Assembly (NCBI RefSeq): GCF_020181655.1
Contig: NZ_CP084032.1
Span: 3,286,001 to 3,350,000 of the forward strand
DNA: 64,000 nt
Direction: 5' to 3'
Origin: Pectobacterium colocasium
GTDB taxonomy: Bacteria; Pseudomonadota; Gammaproteobacteria; Enterobacterales; Enterobacteriaceae
Of this stretch, positions 48,880-58,857 are shown piece after piece. The notes beneath the pieces were generated by a model. The model was not told where the DNA came from and searched no databases. It saw only the letters and a list, made by a program, of their open reading frames with translations. The stretch's first letter is position 1. Every line of letters starts with the position of its first letter. Made by a program: the position numbers and the translations under genes.

Positions 48880-48992
48880 TAATGCCGATCGTTTAAGCAT
48901 TGAGATACACGGGGCGACCACAGGGGTGAGACCTCCCTGCGGGAACATCCCCCTGTGTTTCCCCTAACAACGGGCTTAAGTCATCAATATTA
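48880..48992. mobile_element. MITE-like repeat, copy 2 (between outG and outH)
   Basis: A 113-bp relative of the element at 42451: same ends TAATGCCGATCGTTTAAGCA and CTTAAGTCATCAATATTA, same centre TCCCTGCGGGA. The flanks GGCATCTCGCC (48869-48879) and GGCATACCGCC (48993-49003) are an 11-bp duplication with two changes, so this insertion is older. The stem CACAGGGG (48919-48926) pairs with CCCCTGTG (48950-48957), and GGGG (48911-48914) with CCCC (48961-48964). Confidence 0.88.
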
Positions 48993-49010
48993 GGCATACC
49001 GCCCATGTCC

Positions 49011-49466
49011 TTATTTCTTATCCAGGTTCCAGTTGCCGATATCATCTTCCGTTCCCGGCATGCCATCTGGCCCCAGAGAGAAAATATCCAGCTTGCCGTG
49101 CTGACCGGGGTTCAACAACTGATACTCCGTGCCCCACGGATCCTGCGGCAGGCGACGAATATAGCCATCGGCTGGGTAGTTACGCGGTTCCGGTTGCACC
49201 GTCGGCTTCGTCACCAGCGCCTTCAGCCCCTGCTCGGTGGACGGATAACGGTTGTTATCCAGCTTGTACATGTCGAGTGCGCTTTCCAGAGATACAATAT
49301 CGCTAACGGCTTTTTGCCTGTCCGCTTTTTCCTTATTCCCCATCAGATTGGGCACGACCAGACTCGCCAGTACGCCAAGAATGACGATCACCACCATAAT
49401 TTCCAACAGGGTAAAACCACGTTGACCATGGCTATGCTTACCACCACTACGCTGAGACTGTTGCAT
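49011..49466 (-). CDS. outG: T2SS major pseudopilin OutG
   Basis: A 151-residue main subunit of the pseudopilus. Leader MQQSQRSGGKHSHGQRG, then FTLLEIMVVIVILGVLASLV with Glu5. The GspG blocks KEKADRQKAVSDIVSLESAL, YPSTEQGLKALVTKP and the calcium-loop region LGPDGMPGTEDDIGNW are complete. It has a 16-17 residue leader, longer than in many relatives. It follows outF by 32 bp. Confidence 0.97.
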   Translation of the reverse strand: MQQSQRSGGKHSHGQRGFTLLEIMVVIVILGVLASLVVPNLMGNKEKADRQKAVSDIVSLESALDMYKLDNNRYPSTEQGLKALVTKPTVQPEPRNYPADGYIRRLPQDPWGTEYQLLNPGQHGKLDIFSLGPDGMPGTEDDIGNWNLDKK

Positions 49467-49498
49467 CCTTACTTTTCCTCGTTCAATTGTTGGTTCTC

Positions 49499-50725
49499 TT
49501 ACGAACTCATTAACGTATTCAGTTGCAGAATCGGTTGTAAAATCGCCAATACGATGAACAACACCACCGCCGCCATGCTGACCACCAGCAGAGGTTCAAA
49601 TAACCCCAGCGCCAGTGTCATCTGCGAACTGAATTCCCGATCCTGATTATCCGCGGCTCGTTCCAGCATGCTGTCCAACTCGCCGCTGCGTTCACCGCTG
49701 GCGATCATATGGCGCATCATGGGGGGAAATAGCGCGGTCTGTTCCAGCGCCTTGTGCAAGCTGACGCCCTCACGTACCGCATCCGTCGCCAGCGCGAGCC
49801 GATGGCGGGCATAGTCATTGCTCATCACATCGCCGCTAATACGCATCGCCTGTAACAGCGGCACCGCACTGGCGTTGAGAATACTGAGCGTCCGCGCGTA
49901 ACGCGCCGTATTCAAGCCACGAGCGATACGACCAAGCAGCGGTAGATACAGCAGGCGTCGGTGAAAACGGATACGCCGCTTTTCTTGCCGCAGCATCACG
50001 CGAAGCGCCATAAACGCGGCCAGCAGCGCCAACACCACCCACGGCCCGAACGTGCGCACCGCATCGCTCATCCCCATCAATACGCGGGTAGAAAGCGGCA
50101 GCGCCTGCTTCATATGAATAAACTGTTCAACAACTTTCGGCACCACGACGGACAGCAAAATACTGACTACGGCAATCGCAACGACGGTTAACACACACGG
50201 ATAGATCATCGCCTGCTGGATGCGGCTGCGCATCTGCTGGCGCTGCTCGGTGTAGTCCGCCAGCCTATTCAGCACTTCATCAAGGTGGCCGGAGGTCTCG
50301 CCTGCGGCGACCATCGCGCAATACAACCGCTCAAAGCTGCCGGGAAAACACTTCATCGCATCGGCAAGCGAATGGCCTTCCATCACTTTGCTGCGCACCG
50401 CCGCCATCAACTGGCTCAGCTGTGGCTTTTCGCTCTGTTTCGCCACGGCATCCAGCGCTTCTTCCAGCGGCAACGACGCCGCCACCAGCGTAGCCAGTTG
50501 GCGAGTTAATAACGCTAAATCTGAGGTACTGATCCGAATTTTACGGCGGAGAGAGAATCCTGTAGATCCCGGTTTCTGCTGGTCGCCGCGACCTTCATCA
50601 ACCGACAGCGGCATCAGCCCGCGCTCCCGCAATAGCTGACGCGCCTGTCTGGCGGAGTCGGCCTCTTGCGTGCCGCGGCATTTTTTCCCCTGCGCATCCA
50701 GCGCCTGATAGTGGTACTGTGCCAT
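49499..50725 (-). CDS. outF: T2SS inner-membrane platform protein OutF
   Basis: A 408-residue polytopic protein at the centre of the assembly platform. Two repeated cytoplasmic domains start near [20 protein letters not shown] and [20 protein letters not shown], each followed by membrane segments; three spans are visible, with the last at [20 protein letters not shown]. It interacts with OutE and OutL. One base separates it from outE. Confidence 0.97.
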   Translation of the reverse strand: MAQYHYQALDAQGKKCRGTQEADSARQARQLLRERGLMPLSVDEGRGDQQKPGSTGFSLRRKIRISTSDLALLTRQLATLVAASLPLEEALDAVAKQSEKPQLSQLMAAVRSKVMEGHSLADAMKCFPGSFERLYCAMVAAGETSGHLDEVLNRLADYTEQRQQMRSRIQQAMIYPCVLTVVAIAVVSILLSVVVPKVVEQFIHMKQALPLSTRVLMGMSDAVRTFGPWVVLALLAAFMALRVMLRQEKRRIRFHRRLLYLPLLGRIARGLNTARYARTLSILNASAVPLLQAMRISGDVMSNDYARHRLALATDAVREGVSLHKALEQTALFPPMMRHMIASGERSGELDSMLERAADNQDREFSSQMTLALGLFEPLLVVSMAAVVLFIVLAILQPILQLNTLMSS

Positions 50726-50726
50726 A

Positions 50727-52223
50727 TCATTCCTCTTTGGTTACGCGGATCACTTCTTCCCAGGTCGTGAGCCCCGCCAGTACCTTTTCCAATCCGTCTT
50801 GACGGATAGTGGTTCGACTCTCCCCCAGAATCTGCGCAATCGCCATTTCACCGTCACTGCGGTGGATCGCCGCACGAACATCGTCATTGATCAACACCAG
50901 TTCATGAATGCCGATACGTCCCCGATAGCCGGTATAGCTACACTGCGGGCAACCTACAGGGTTATGCAGCAGCGTACCCGGCGCGATCCCCATCTGTGCA
51001 GCCTGAACCGGATCGACCGGATGCGGCTGGCTACAGTCAGAACACAGCGTTCTAACCAGACGCTGGGCGAGCACGCCCAGTAGAGAGGTTGAGAGCAGGA
51101 AAGGTTCGACGCCCATATCCTGCAAGCGAGACAGCGCGCCCAGCGCGCTATTGGTATGCAGAGTGGATAACACGAGGTGACCCGTCAGCGATGCCTGCAC
51201 AGCAATCTGTGCCGTTTCACCATCACGAATTTCCCCTACCAGCACCACGTCCGGATCCTGACGCAGAATGGCACGCAGCCCACGGGCAAACGTCATATCC
51301 ACCTTGGTATTAACCTGCGTTTGCCCAATACCTTCCAGCTCATACTCGATGGGATCTTCCACCGTCATGATGTTACGTTCCGAGGCATTCAGGCGACTGA
51401 GCGCGGCATAAAGCGTGGTACTTTTCCCCGATCCTGTCGGACCGGTGACCAGAATAATACCGTGTGGACGATGGATCAGGCTGTCCAACCGCTGCCGATT
51501 ACGCTCCGACATGCCCAGCAATTCAAGATCGAGCTTAACGCTGTTTTTATCCAGCAAGCGCAGCACGACGCGTTCACCGTAGTTCGACGGTAACGTGGAG
51601 ACACGAACGTCAATCGCCCGTCCCCCCACTCGTAGCGCCATGCGTCCATCCTGCGGGATACGCTTTTCCGCAATATCCAGCTTCGCCATGACCTTGATAC
51701 GCGATACCAGCAGCGACGCCAGCTTACGCTGTGGACGCAGGATTTCACGCAGTACGCCATCGACACGGAAACGGATCAGCAAATAGCGCTCATACGTCTC
51801 GATATGAATATCCGACGCTTTATCCTTAATCGCTTCGGTTAGCATCGCATTGATCAGGCGGATAATCGGCGCATCGTCATCGGCGTCAAGCAGGTCGTCG
51901 CTGTCTGGCAGCTCTTCCACCAGCGTATAGAAATCCATCTCATTGCCGATGTCTTCCATCAAACGGCGCGCTTCTTCCGAATCGCGCTGATAGCTAATGA
52001 CTAATTGCCGTTCAAACTCGTCTTCCGTAACACGTTCAATTTTAAGCGAACAGCCCGCAATCCGACGTGCTTCCAGCAAGGCGGCCGCTGGCGTTTGCGC
52101 GACGCAAATCGTCTGTAGACTCGCATCATTTTCCCGCTGCAACAGCAAAATTTGCTGCGATCGTGCATAGGCAAAAGGCAGTACGGGGCGTAATTCTATA
52201 ATCTGGGAGGCAACGTCACTCAT
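50727..52223 (-). CDS. outE: T2SS ATPase OutE
   Basis: Hexameric cytoplasmic ATPase that powers pseudopilus assembly; 498 residues. An N-terminal OutL-binding domain (about 1-130) precedes the ATPase core: Walker [13 protein letters not shown], Asp box [16 protein letters not shown] region [16 protein letters not shown], Walker [17 protein letters not shown] and the His box [16 protein letters not shown]. The zinc-binding tetracysteine LCSDC...GCPQC is present. It overlaps the outD stop by four bases. Confidence 0.97.
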   Translation of the reverse strand: MSDVASQIIELRPVLPFAYARSQQILLLQRENDASLQTICVAQTPAAALLEARRIAGCSLKIERVTEDEFERQLVISYQRDSEEARRLMEDIGNEMDFYTLVEELPDSDDLLDADDDAPIIRLINAMLTEAIKDKASDIHIETYERYLLIRFRVDGVLREILRPQRKLASLLVSRIKVMAKLDIAEKRIPQDGRMALRVGGRAIDVRVSTLPSNYGERVVLRLLDKNSVKLDLELLGMSERNRQRLDSLIHRPHGIILVTGPTGSGKSTTLYAALSRLNASERNIMTVEDPIEYELEGIGQTQVNTKVDMTFARGLRAILRQDPDVVLVGEIRDGETAQIAVQASLTGHLVLSTLHTNSALGALSRLQDMGVEPFLLSTSLLGVLAQRLVRTLCSDCSQPHPVDPVQAAQMGIAPGTLLHNPVGCPQCSYTGYRGRIGIHELVLINDDVRAAIHRSDGEMAIAQILGESRTTIRQDGLEKVLAGLTTWEEVIRVTKEE

Positions 52224-54274
52224 TTCCCGCCCGCCGGATAAAACGCCACAATGGAAGACTGAACCTGACGGAACGTATAGGCGTTCCCACCTTCCGGCAA
52301 GCGCAGTAAATCGTTATCCAGCAGATTAGCCTTCCCGCCATTCGCCTCTCGCTGCTTCTCTTCTTCAGCATTGAACGAATGATACTTACTGGCAGAGGCG
52401 CTCTGATATTGGCTGCGATCGCGAATAATGGAAGGACGGATAAACAACATCAGGTTACGCTTTTTCGTCTCCTGACTGTTGGAACGGAATAGGTATCCCA
52501 GAACGGGAATATCCCCTAACAATGGCACTTTACTTGCTGACTCATTGGTACTTTTATCCAGCAAGCCACCCACCACGACGGTTTCGCCACTGCTGACCAG
52601 CACCGCGTTATTCACAGTACGCGTATTGAATGTGGCGCCGAGGTTGGTGCTGCTGCTGGAAGCCGCATCTGCCACGCTGGATACTTCCTGTTCGATCTCC
52701 AGCAGAACGGAGTCACCTTCGTTAATTTGGGGCTTCACTTTCAATTTGATACCGACCGTTTTACGCTCCACCGTTTGGAAAACATTGTCACCGGATGTCG
52801 TCTGCGACCCCGCCAATACCGGCACTTCCTGACCGACGTTAAACGTCGCTTCCATGTTGTCCAGCGTGACGATACTCGGCGTCGCCAGAATGTCGTTCTT
52901 GCTGTTGCTGGACAGCGCAGTCATCAGCATGCTCCAGTTCCCCTGATAGAAACCTGCGGCAATGCCGTTGAAGCTGCTCAATGCACTCGATGTTGCGGTA
53001 TTCAGCGTCCCGTCACGCCGATACTGATCCGCTCCCGCAATCATTGTCGTGATCGGTAACCCGGTATTCGTAAACTGCGTCGTTCCTGCATTTTTATTGG
53101 CCCACTGAACACCCAGATTCATTCCGTCGGCATCCTGAACTTCCGCGATGATCGCTTCGACCAATACCTGTGGACGACGGATATCCAACTGTGCGATCAC
53201 CTGCTCCAGATCCCTCATGATGTCAGGTGCAGCATTTACGATCAGGGAATTGGTTTGCTCATGTGCCTTAATCGAAATGTCTTTGCGCAGTGCAGGCAGC
53301 GCATTTTGCTGGTCGGTTTGGATGCTGTCACCGACGCCGGTAAGCACTTCGACCAGATCGGCAGCTTTGGCGTATTTGAGATAGATGACTTTGGTATTGC
53401 CCTGTACCGCCTGCTGGCGATCGAGCTGTTTGATCATATCAATCACGCGCTGGCGTGAATTCGGTTCTCCACGCACCAGCACCGAGTTGGTGCGTTCATC
53501 CGCCACCACATTCGCGGTCAACATCCCTGGCAAGGCGGATTTCTCATCCATCTTGTTCAGTTCATTCACCATCTTCACCACTTCCGTTGAGGACGCGTAA
53601 GACAGCGGTATGCTGGTCACATTCCGATCGCCCGTCTTATCAACCCGTTCGACAATCGTCATCAACCGCTTGATCACCCCCGCGCGTCCCGTCATCAACA
53701 GCACGTTCGACGGTTCGTAATGCACCACGCTCCCGGCACCGGCGTTGTCGTTCAACTGGCGCAACAGCGGTGCCAGATCGCGGGCGGCGACGTTGTTCAC
53801 TGGCACAACACGCGTCACCACTTCATCACCAATGCCGGGCTGATCGTCAGTCGCCAGCGGCATAGACGTCGATTTCGCATCCTTCGAGCGAATGATTTTC
53901 AGGACGTTGTTATCCATCGGAATAACGGTAAATCCGTAGACATCCAGCACGCTCAGGAAGAACTGGTAATACTGTTCTTCATTCATCATGTCATAGCTGC
54001 GTACGGTGATCGTTCCGCTGACCGAGGGATCGATAATGACCGTCTTATTCAGATTCTTACTGACGGTATTGATAAACTCCTGAATATCCGTGCCCTTAAA
54101 ACTGGCGGAGAATTCGGCGCTCCACGCGAGTGATGACGCCATCAGAAGCACACTTCCGCCAAGCAATAACATGCTTTTACGGCGTACCTGACCAAGCCAT
54201 TGGTTTTTATGTTTTGAAAAAACCTGATGCTTAAAAAATCCCTGTCCCTTGCTAAACAAATTAGTGGTCTCCAT
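52220..54274 (-). CDS. outD: T2SS outer-membrane secretin OutD
   Basis: The secretin pore, 684 residues from ATG 54274. The signal peptide core is [20 protein letters not shown], but about 34 charged residues ([20 protein letters not shown] and beyond) come before it, making an extended signal. The alternative ATG 54172 starts right at the hydrophobic core. N0-N3 domains follow ([40 protein letters not shown]), then the secretin barrel with [16 protein letters not shown]. The C-terminal S domain that binds the pilotin OutS follows to AFYPAGGK. The start lies inside the 3' end of outC. Confidence 0.95.
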   Translation of the reverse strand: METTNLFSKGQGFFKHQVFSKHKNQWLGQVRRKSMLLLGGSVLLMASSLAWSAEFSASFKGTDIQEFINTVSKNLNKTVIIDPSVSGTITVRSYDMMNEEQYYQFFLSVLDVYGFTVIPMDNNVLKIIRSKDAKSTSMPLATDDQPGIGDEVVTRVVPVNNVAARDLAPLLRQLNDNAGAGSVVHYEPSNVLLMTGRAGVIKRLMTIVERVDKTGDRNVTSIPLSYASSTEVVKMVNELNKMDEKSALPGMLTANVVADERTNSVLVRGEPNSRQRVIDMIKQLDRQQAVQGNTKVIYLKYAKAADLVEVLTGVGDSIQTDQQNALPALRKDISIKAHEQTNSLIVNAAPDIMRDLEQVIAQLDIRRPQVLVEAIIAEVQDADGMNLGVQWANKNAGTTQFTNTGLPITTMIAGADQYRRDGTLNTATSSALSSFNGIAAGFYQGNWSMLMTALSSNSKNDILATPSIVTLDNMEATFNVGQEVPVLAGSQTTSGDNVFQTVERKTVGIKLKVKPQINEGDSVLLEIEQEVSSVADAASSSSTNLGATFNTRTVNNAVLVSSGETVVVGGLLDKSTNESASKVPLLGDIPVLGYLFRSNSQETKKRNLMLFIRPSIIRDRSQYQSASASKYHSFNAEEEKQREANGGKANLLDNDLLRLPEGGNAYTFRQVQSSIVAFYPAGGK

Positions 54275-55124
54275 CCAATGCCAGATATATATCCTGCTGT
54301 TGACCATCACGCTCGACGGTCAAATTAAATTTGCTCATCCCTGCCAGTTGCGCCATCGCCTGCTGTGCCTGATCCGCATCGCGTAAGTCCATGCCGTTTA
54401 ATGACACAGCGAGATCGTTATCCTGCAAGCCAGCGCGGTAGAAAAGATCGGGATTTTTGCCGGGGTTTAACTGATATCCTTTCAGTACTTCTTCTTCCGT
54501 GACGGGAGAAATAGTGAGGTAATCCTGTGCCGAGACGGGATTTTTTTGTATCTCTTCTTTCACTTGGCTAAATGCGCCAGCAGACGGCGACGTGTCAGCC
54601 GCCTTTTCTTCCTGATACAAATGCAGCGCCTCATAGCGCCCCTGATACTGGAGCACGACACGATCGGCAGAGATAGTCACAATTTTGGCTTCATAGCCCG
54701 GAATGGCATCGCCGACGTTGCGACTGTATTGCAGACCATCTTTAGAGATGATGGCAATCGAACGCTGAGCTTCCCCACTAGCCAGAACCCCTGTCAAGCT
54801 GATATTTAACGATGTCAGCGGAATATCACCGGATAATGCAGCGTCATTAACCGCAGAAGCATCCGCATCGGGGGCATGGCCAAACAACGTAAAATCGCCT
54901 GGCGTCGCAGGCTTTTCTTTCGCCTGGGCAGGCGTTACCGACACGCCAACAAGGCGTGAATCTTCAGGGAGGAGAAAGCGCCAGGTCAAGACGGCCAATT
55001 GCTGACAAATCAGCAGCAAAATCAGCCCCAACACAATACGTCGGATGAGAGGGGCTGGCAGTGACCGGAGAGTGGCGACCAACGAATTAAAAGACGGTTC
55101 TTTGAAAACTTGCAATCGTGCCAT
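54261..55124 (-). CDS. outC: T2SS inner-membrane protein OutC
   Basis: A 287-residue protein that links the inner-membrane platform to the secretin and helps select substrates. A basic cytoplasmic start and one span (IVLGLILLLICQQLAVLTWR) are followed by the homology region (TSLNISLTGVLASGEAQRS, about 115-190) and a C-terminal PDZ domain (GYQLNPGKNPDLFYRAGLQD to NLTVERDGQQQDIYL). First gene of the out operon; 50 bp after pehX with a stable hairpin between. Confidence 0.96.
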   Translation of the reverse strand: MARLQVFKEPSFNSLVATLRSLPAPLIRRIVLGLILLLICQQLAVLTWRFLLPEDSRLVGVSVTPAQAKEKPATPGDFTLFGHAPDADASAVNDAALSGDIPLTSLNISLTGVLASGEAQRSIAIISKDGLQYSRNVGDAIPGYEAKIVTISADRVVLQYQGRYEALHLYQEEKAADTSPSAGAFSQVKEEIQKNPVSAQDYLTISPVTEEEVLKGYQLNPGKNPDLFYRAGLQDNDLAVSLNGMDLRDADQAQQAMAQLAGMSKFNLTVERDGQQQDIYLALDGDH

Positions 55125-55144
55125 AGATAATCATCCATAATACT

Positions 55145-55166
55145 CCCCACGCCCATTGGCGTGGGG
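55145..55166 (-). terminator. Hairpin between pehX and outC
   Basis: CCCCACGCC (55145-55153) pairs with GGCGTGGGG (55158-55166) around CATT. It is strong but lacks a T-run on the coding strand, so it may stop, slow or process transcripts rather than fully end them. Confidence 0.55.
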
Positions 55167-55174
55167 AAAATGCC

Positions 55175-57154
55175 TTATTCCGTTGCGGCTTCTCGGGTGA
55201 GCGTTTCATCACCGCTGGTCGCCAGCGCGGCATCATTATTTACACGGTCTTCGAGCCGGATATTTTCAATATGACCGAAATTCCAGGCTCCCGGTACATT
55301 CTCAAAAATGACATTTTTAAATTCACTGTTCTTCAGGAACGTAATGTCCGTGGCTTTTACATTTTTGAATTTTACATTCTCAAAATGCAAGCCTTGGTGA
55401 TAAGCATCGCGTCCAAAGGAGAACTTATACGCATCAGCCATCTCAGCGATGGTCATGCCATCAACCAGAATACTGTTTTTCTTGGCTGAACCATCCACCG
55501 TGACGTTGGAAACGGTCACATCACGGAACTGTGCGGGTTCGGCCGCAGGCTGGGTATCGTTCACGTCCGCTTTATATTTAATCGTGAACACGAACGGCTC
55601 GTTGACAATATCACGCATCGCGTTATTACGGAATACCACGTCACGCGAGCCGCCACCATAATAAGGTCGGCTCTTCATGCGCAGGCCAACATCCGTCTTA
55701 TTCATGACATTATCTTCAGCAACAATTTTTTCAATCCAGGCACCAGTATGGCTACCCGTGACCACCGCACCGTGCCCGCGACGGAAGTAGTTATTGAAGA
55801 TCCAGGCACCGCTCTGCGCTTTTTGCCCCAGCGTCGCCACCTCGGCACCGTATCCTGCCGCAAAGTTTACGCTGTCATCACCCGTATCGAAAAAGTTATT
55901 GAATACCATGACATTTTGGCTGTTTCCGAATTCAATACCGTCCGCATTATTCGCATCATACGTCGTGTGCACCAGCGCATTCATCGCCACATTTTCGGAT
56001 TCCAGCACCATCACACCGTGGTAAGCCGGGTTCAGAATCGTCAGCCCTTCCAGATACATGTTGCTCACGCCGCGCAGCGTCATCAGACTGGAGCGTCGGT
56101 TTTTGTACGCTTCATCCAGTGACATGCCTTCATTAACGGCTTTTGCCGTTTGGTCTTTTGCCAGAATACCGTCACTGCCAACATTGGTCGCTTTGCTCGC
56201 ACGGTAGAGCGGTAATTCATTCTTTAATTCATCAATTTCAGTAATGTTTGTATCGCCAGATTTGATGCCACGCACCCAACCGTTGCCATCAATCGTGCCC
56301 TGCCCGACGATACGGATATTTTTAAACGTACCTGCATGGCTATTGCCCCGATCGTCGGCTTCCAGCACGTTAATCAGTGACGGTGGGCGCTTAGGTAATT
56401 GAGGTGACGTGTAAGGGTAGAGATAATAGCCGCGAGCGAGCGGATAGTCGTCGCCATTTGCCGAGCCCAGCAACGTAGCCCCTTTCGCGACTTCAAACGT
56501 CATGTCGCTATGCAGGAACAGCGCGCCAGTTTTAAACGTTCCCCCTTCAACCACGACTTTACACCCTTTCGGATACGCGGCTGGCGTACAGTCATCAATT
56601 GCCTTCTGAATCGCCAGCGTGTCGTTGGCTACGCCATCCCCTTTCGCACCGTAGTTGGTCACATTCAGTGACGCTGGCGTCGCCGTCGTTTTCTGCACGA
56701 CGGTTTCACTATCTACGGATTCTTTGCCGTCGTCATAAAGCGCACGCACCGTGAAGCGATATTCTGTTTCCGGCGACAGATTCGTCACCTTAAAATTATG
56801 GAAGCTGACGCGGACATGCCAGTTATCAGTATCAATCGCGTTGTAGAAATTATCGATATAAGGCTTGGCGGGCGAATGGGTGTTTTGGTTATCAATCGTG
56901 CCGCCCAGCAAGGTTCCATTCATATAGACACGGTAATCCTTAATACCCGCAGCAGGTTTGGTCGGTTTTTCCCAGGCAAGTACCACGCTGTTGTCATCAT
57001 AGGCCAACGTCGGCACTTTAAGATTTTGTGGCGCAGCAGAACGATCAACACTCACATTCGGCGTTGAGTCGCTATCGCTGCATCCGGCAATCAGGCCGCT
57101 CAGAACAAGTGTCGCGCAGAGCGTCAGGCGAGTACGGCGTAAAAAGTCAGTCAT
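55175..57154 (-). CDS. pehX: Exo-poly-alpha-D-galacturonosidase, lipoprotein
   Basis: Releases digalacturonate from the non-reducing end of pectate. It has 659 residues. The signal ends in the lipobox LIAGC-SDSDSTPN (Cys25), with Ser at +2. A fibronectin type III domain follows (about 40-150; LKVPTLAYDDNSVVLAWEKP). The GH28 beta-helix begins NVTNYGAKGDGVANDTLAIQ; catalytic motifs NADGIEFGNSQN, TGDDSVNFAAG, RRGHGAVVTGSHTGAW and LRMKSRPYYGG are all present. It lies between the PL1 lyase and outC on the same strand. The lipid anchor suggests surface or periplasmic attachment. Confidence 0.92.
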   Translation of the reverse strand: MTDFLRRTRLTLCATLVLSGLIAGCSDSDSTPNVSVDRSAAPQNLKVPTLAYDDNSVVLAWEKPTKPAAGIKDYRVYMNGTLLGGTIDNQNTHSPAKPYIDNFYNAIDTDNWHVRVSFHNFKVTNLSPETEYRFTVRALYDDGKESVDSETVVQKTTATPASLNVTNYGAKGDGVANDTLAIQKAIDDCTPAAYPKGCKVVVEGGTFKTGALFLHSDMTFEVAKGATLLGSANGDDYPLARGYYLYPYTSPQLPKRPPSLINVLEADDRGNSHAGTFKNIRIVGQGTIDGNGWVRGIKSGDTNITEIDELKNELPLYRASKATNVGSDGILAKDQTAKAVNEGMSLDEAYKNRRSSLMTLRGVSNMYLEGLTILNPAYHGVMVLESENVAMNALVHTTYDANNADGIEFGNSQNVMVFNNFFDTGDDSVNFAAGYGAEVATLGQKAQSGAWIFNNYFRRGHGAVVTGSHTGAWIEKIVAEDNVMNKTDVGLRMKSRPYYGGGSRDVVFRNNAMRDIVNEPFVFTIKYKADVNDTQPAAEPAQFRDVTVSNVTVDGSAKKNSILVDGMTIAEMADAYKFSFGRDAYHQGLHFENVKFKNVKATDITFLKNSEFKNVIFENVPGAWNFGHIENIRLEDRVNNDAALATSGDETLTREAATE

Positions 57155-57288
57155 AGCATTTCCTGTATTTTTATGTCATCCGACCTATGTTTCCCTACGG
57201 CAGAGCCACTACCGCGGGGGAGACACACATCGGGCTGAGGGTTTACAGATAAAAAATTAAATAAAAAATAATGAATGAGGTCGGGTGA

Positions 57289-58857
57289 CTACGGCAGGGC
57301 AATCTCCAGTTTTCCCGCACCGGCATTTTCCAGCACATATTTCTCAACGGTGGCGACAGATTTCCCTGCGCTATACGCATAAGGTGGGCTCCATTCCAGT
57401 TCATTGGTACAGGTTTCCAGCGCCCATGCGGGTATGGCCTTCCCGGAACTTGTGGCGGCGGCTTTCTCGGCGTCTTGCAAGGCGCTGCATTTGTCTACTG
57501 CGATTTGATTCACATTGCTTGCCGGATTGCCATTAAACCAGGAGCCGTTGTCTTTAAATTTGCTTCCCTTGTAGGCACCAATAATCAGCTTTTCATCCGC
57601 ACCGCCGCCCTGGAAATTAAACACGTTACTTTCGGAAAGAATGGATGAATCGAACCCCATCCCAATCGCATACAGAATAGGGTAATTCGTATCCGTTGCC
57701 CCACGATGGTAGTTGTTGAGCAAATGCACCTGACCAAAGCGCACTCGCGGCGAACGCTGCACGCTGTTGTCCCATAAATTCCCTTCAAAGGTAATCCGAT
57801 ACTCTCCTTTATCACCATCACCTGAGCCAATTAATACCGTTTTGTCATGCTGAGCGAAAATGTTGTAGGAAATCGTCAGATAATCGGCTCCATCTTCGAT
57901 ATCCAGCAAACCATCGTGGCGCTGGATATGCTTGCCAAATAGCACCGGCTCCTGATAATCAGGATGTTCACCATCCGTAAAGGTGCAGTGATCAACCCAG
58001 ACATTTTTGCTGGCATTAATCGATACCGCATCATAGCGGGCATTCCAGTTTCCTTTATCGCCGTCACTGCCGTCCCAAGCCGGGGCAAAGTCGCGCGGAG
58101 CCTGGAACGTAATATTACGGATAATGATGTTGCTGTTATCGGTTTTGCCAAACGTGTGGCTTAAGGTATTGAGGGATAAATAACCTTCCACCAGTTTCGC
58201 TTCGCTACCCACGCCTAAAATCGTGGTATTCGGTGGGACCTGAAATTGAATTTGCGCCTTCTGGTTGTTGGCATACTGCGAGCGTTGGCCATTTTGCTTC
58301 TTAAGCAGGCTAAGCTCAGCGCTAGCCGCCGCCGCATCGCTGCCACCCGCATCCGCCGTCGCTTTCAACTGCGCCATATAATCCTGATCGAACGCTTTGA
58401 CATATAAATCAAAATCAAACGTTGTTTTATTCGGCTTGGTTTTATAATACTCAGCATCCGCATAGCGTCCATTACCTAAATCATCGCCGCGAATAGTGCC
58501 TTGCCAGTAGATAATTTTGGGTTCTAATTTTGCCTTCAACTCCGCATCGGCATCGCCTGCAATATAATGGGGGCTGCGGATATTATTTAACGCATCTTTT
58601 AATTCCTGGCGGCTGGTTACGACATAAATACTATTTTCATGTGCGCCTTCGCCTCCCGTTGTTGCATAAAATTTACCATCCGTATTCTGATATTGTGCAG
58701 CCCAGCCAAACGGTGCCGTTTTCACCTGTAAATCTGGCGGTGCCGCTTCTGCCACTGGCTGCTGACTATTATCACACCCGGAAAGCACGAGCGCGGAAAA
58801 GGCAATAGCTACCGCACAGGTGCGTAAACGACCAGTCCCAATAACCATTCTAAACAT
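57289..58857 (-). CDS. Pectate lyase, polysaccharide lyase family 1, lipoprotein
   Basis: Cleaves polygalacturonate by beta-elimination using calcium. It has 522 residues. The lipobox is LVLSGC-DNSQQ (Cys28) with Asp at +2, which in enterics avoids Lol transport. The parallel beta-helix carries PL1 motifs: GTIRGDDLGNGRYADAEYY, IIIRNITFQAPRDFAPAWDG, NVWVDHCTFTDGEHPDYQEP, DGLLDIEDGADYLTISYNIF and the catalytic RSPRVRFGQVHLLNNY. No gene symbol is certain. It is first of the set pel-pehX-out, all same strand, and divergent from outB; a KdgR-like box lies 270 bp upstream. Confidence 0.9.
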   Translation of the reverse strand: MFRMVIGTGRLRTCAVAIAFSALVLSGCDNSQQPVAEAAPPDLQVKTAPFGWAAQYQNTDGKFYATTGGEGAHENSIYVVTSRQELKDALNNIRSPHYIAGDADAELKAKLEPKIIYWQGTIRGDDLGNGRYADAEYYKTKPNKTTFDFDLYVKAFDQDYMAQLKATADAGGSDAAAASAELSLLKKQNGQRSQYANNQKAQIQFQVPPNTTILGVGSEAKLVEGYLSLNTLSHTFGKTDNSNIIIRNITFQAPRDFAPAWDGSDGDKGNWNARYDAVSINASKNVWVDHCTFTDGEHPDYQEPVLFGKHIQRHDGLLDIEDGADYLTISYNIFAQHDKTVLIGSGDGDKGEYRITFEGNLWDNSVQRSPRVRFGQVHLLNNYHRGATDTNYPILYAIGMGFDSSILSESNVFNFQGGGADEKLIIGAYKGSKFKDNGSWFNGNPASNVNQIAVDKCSALQDAEKAAATSSGKAIPAWALETCTNELEWSPPYAYSAGKSVATVEKYVLENAGAGKLEIALP

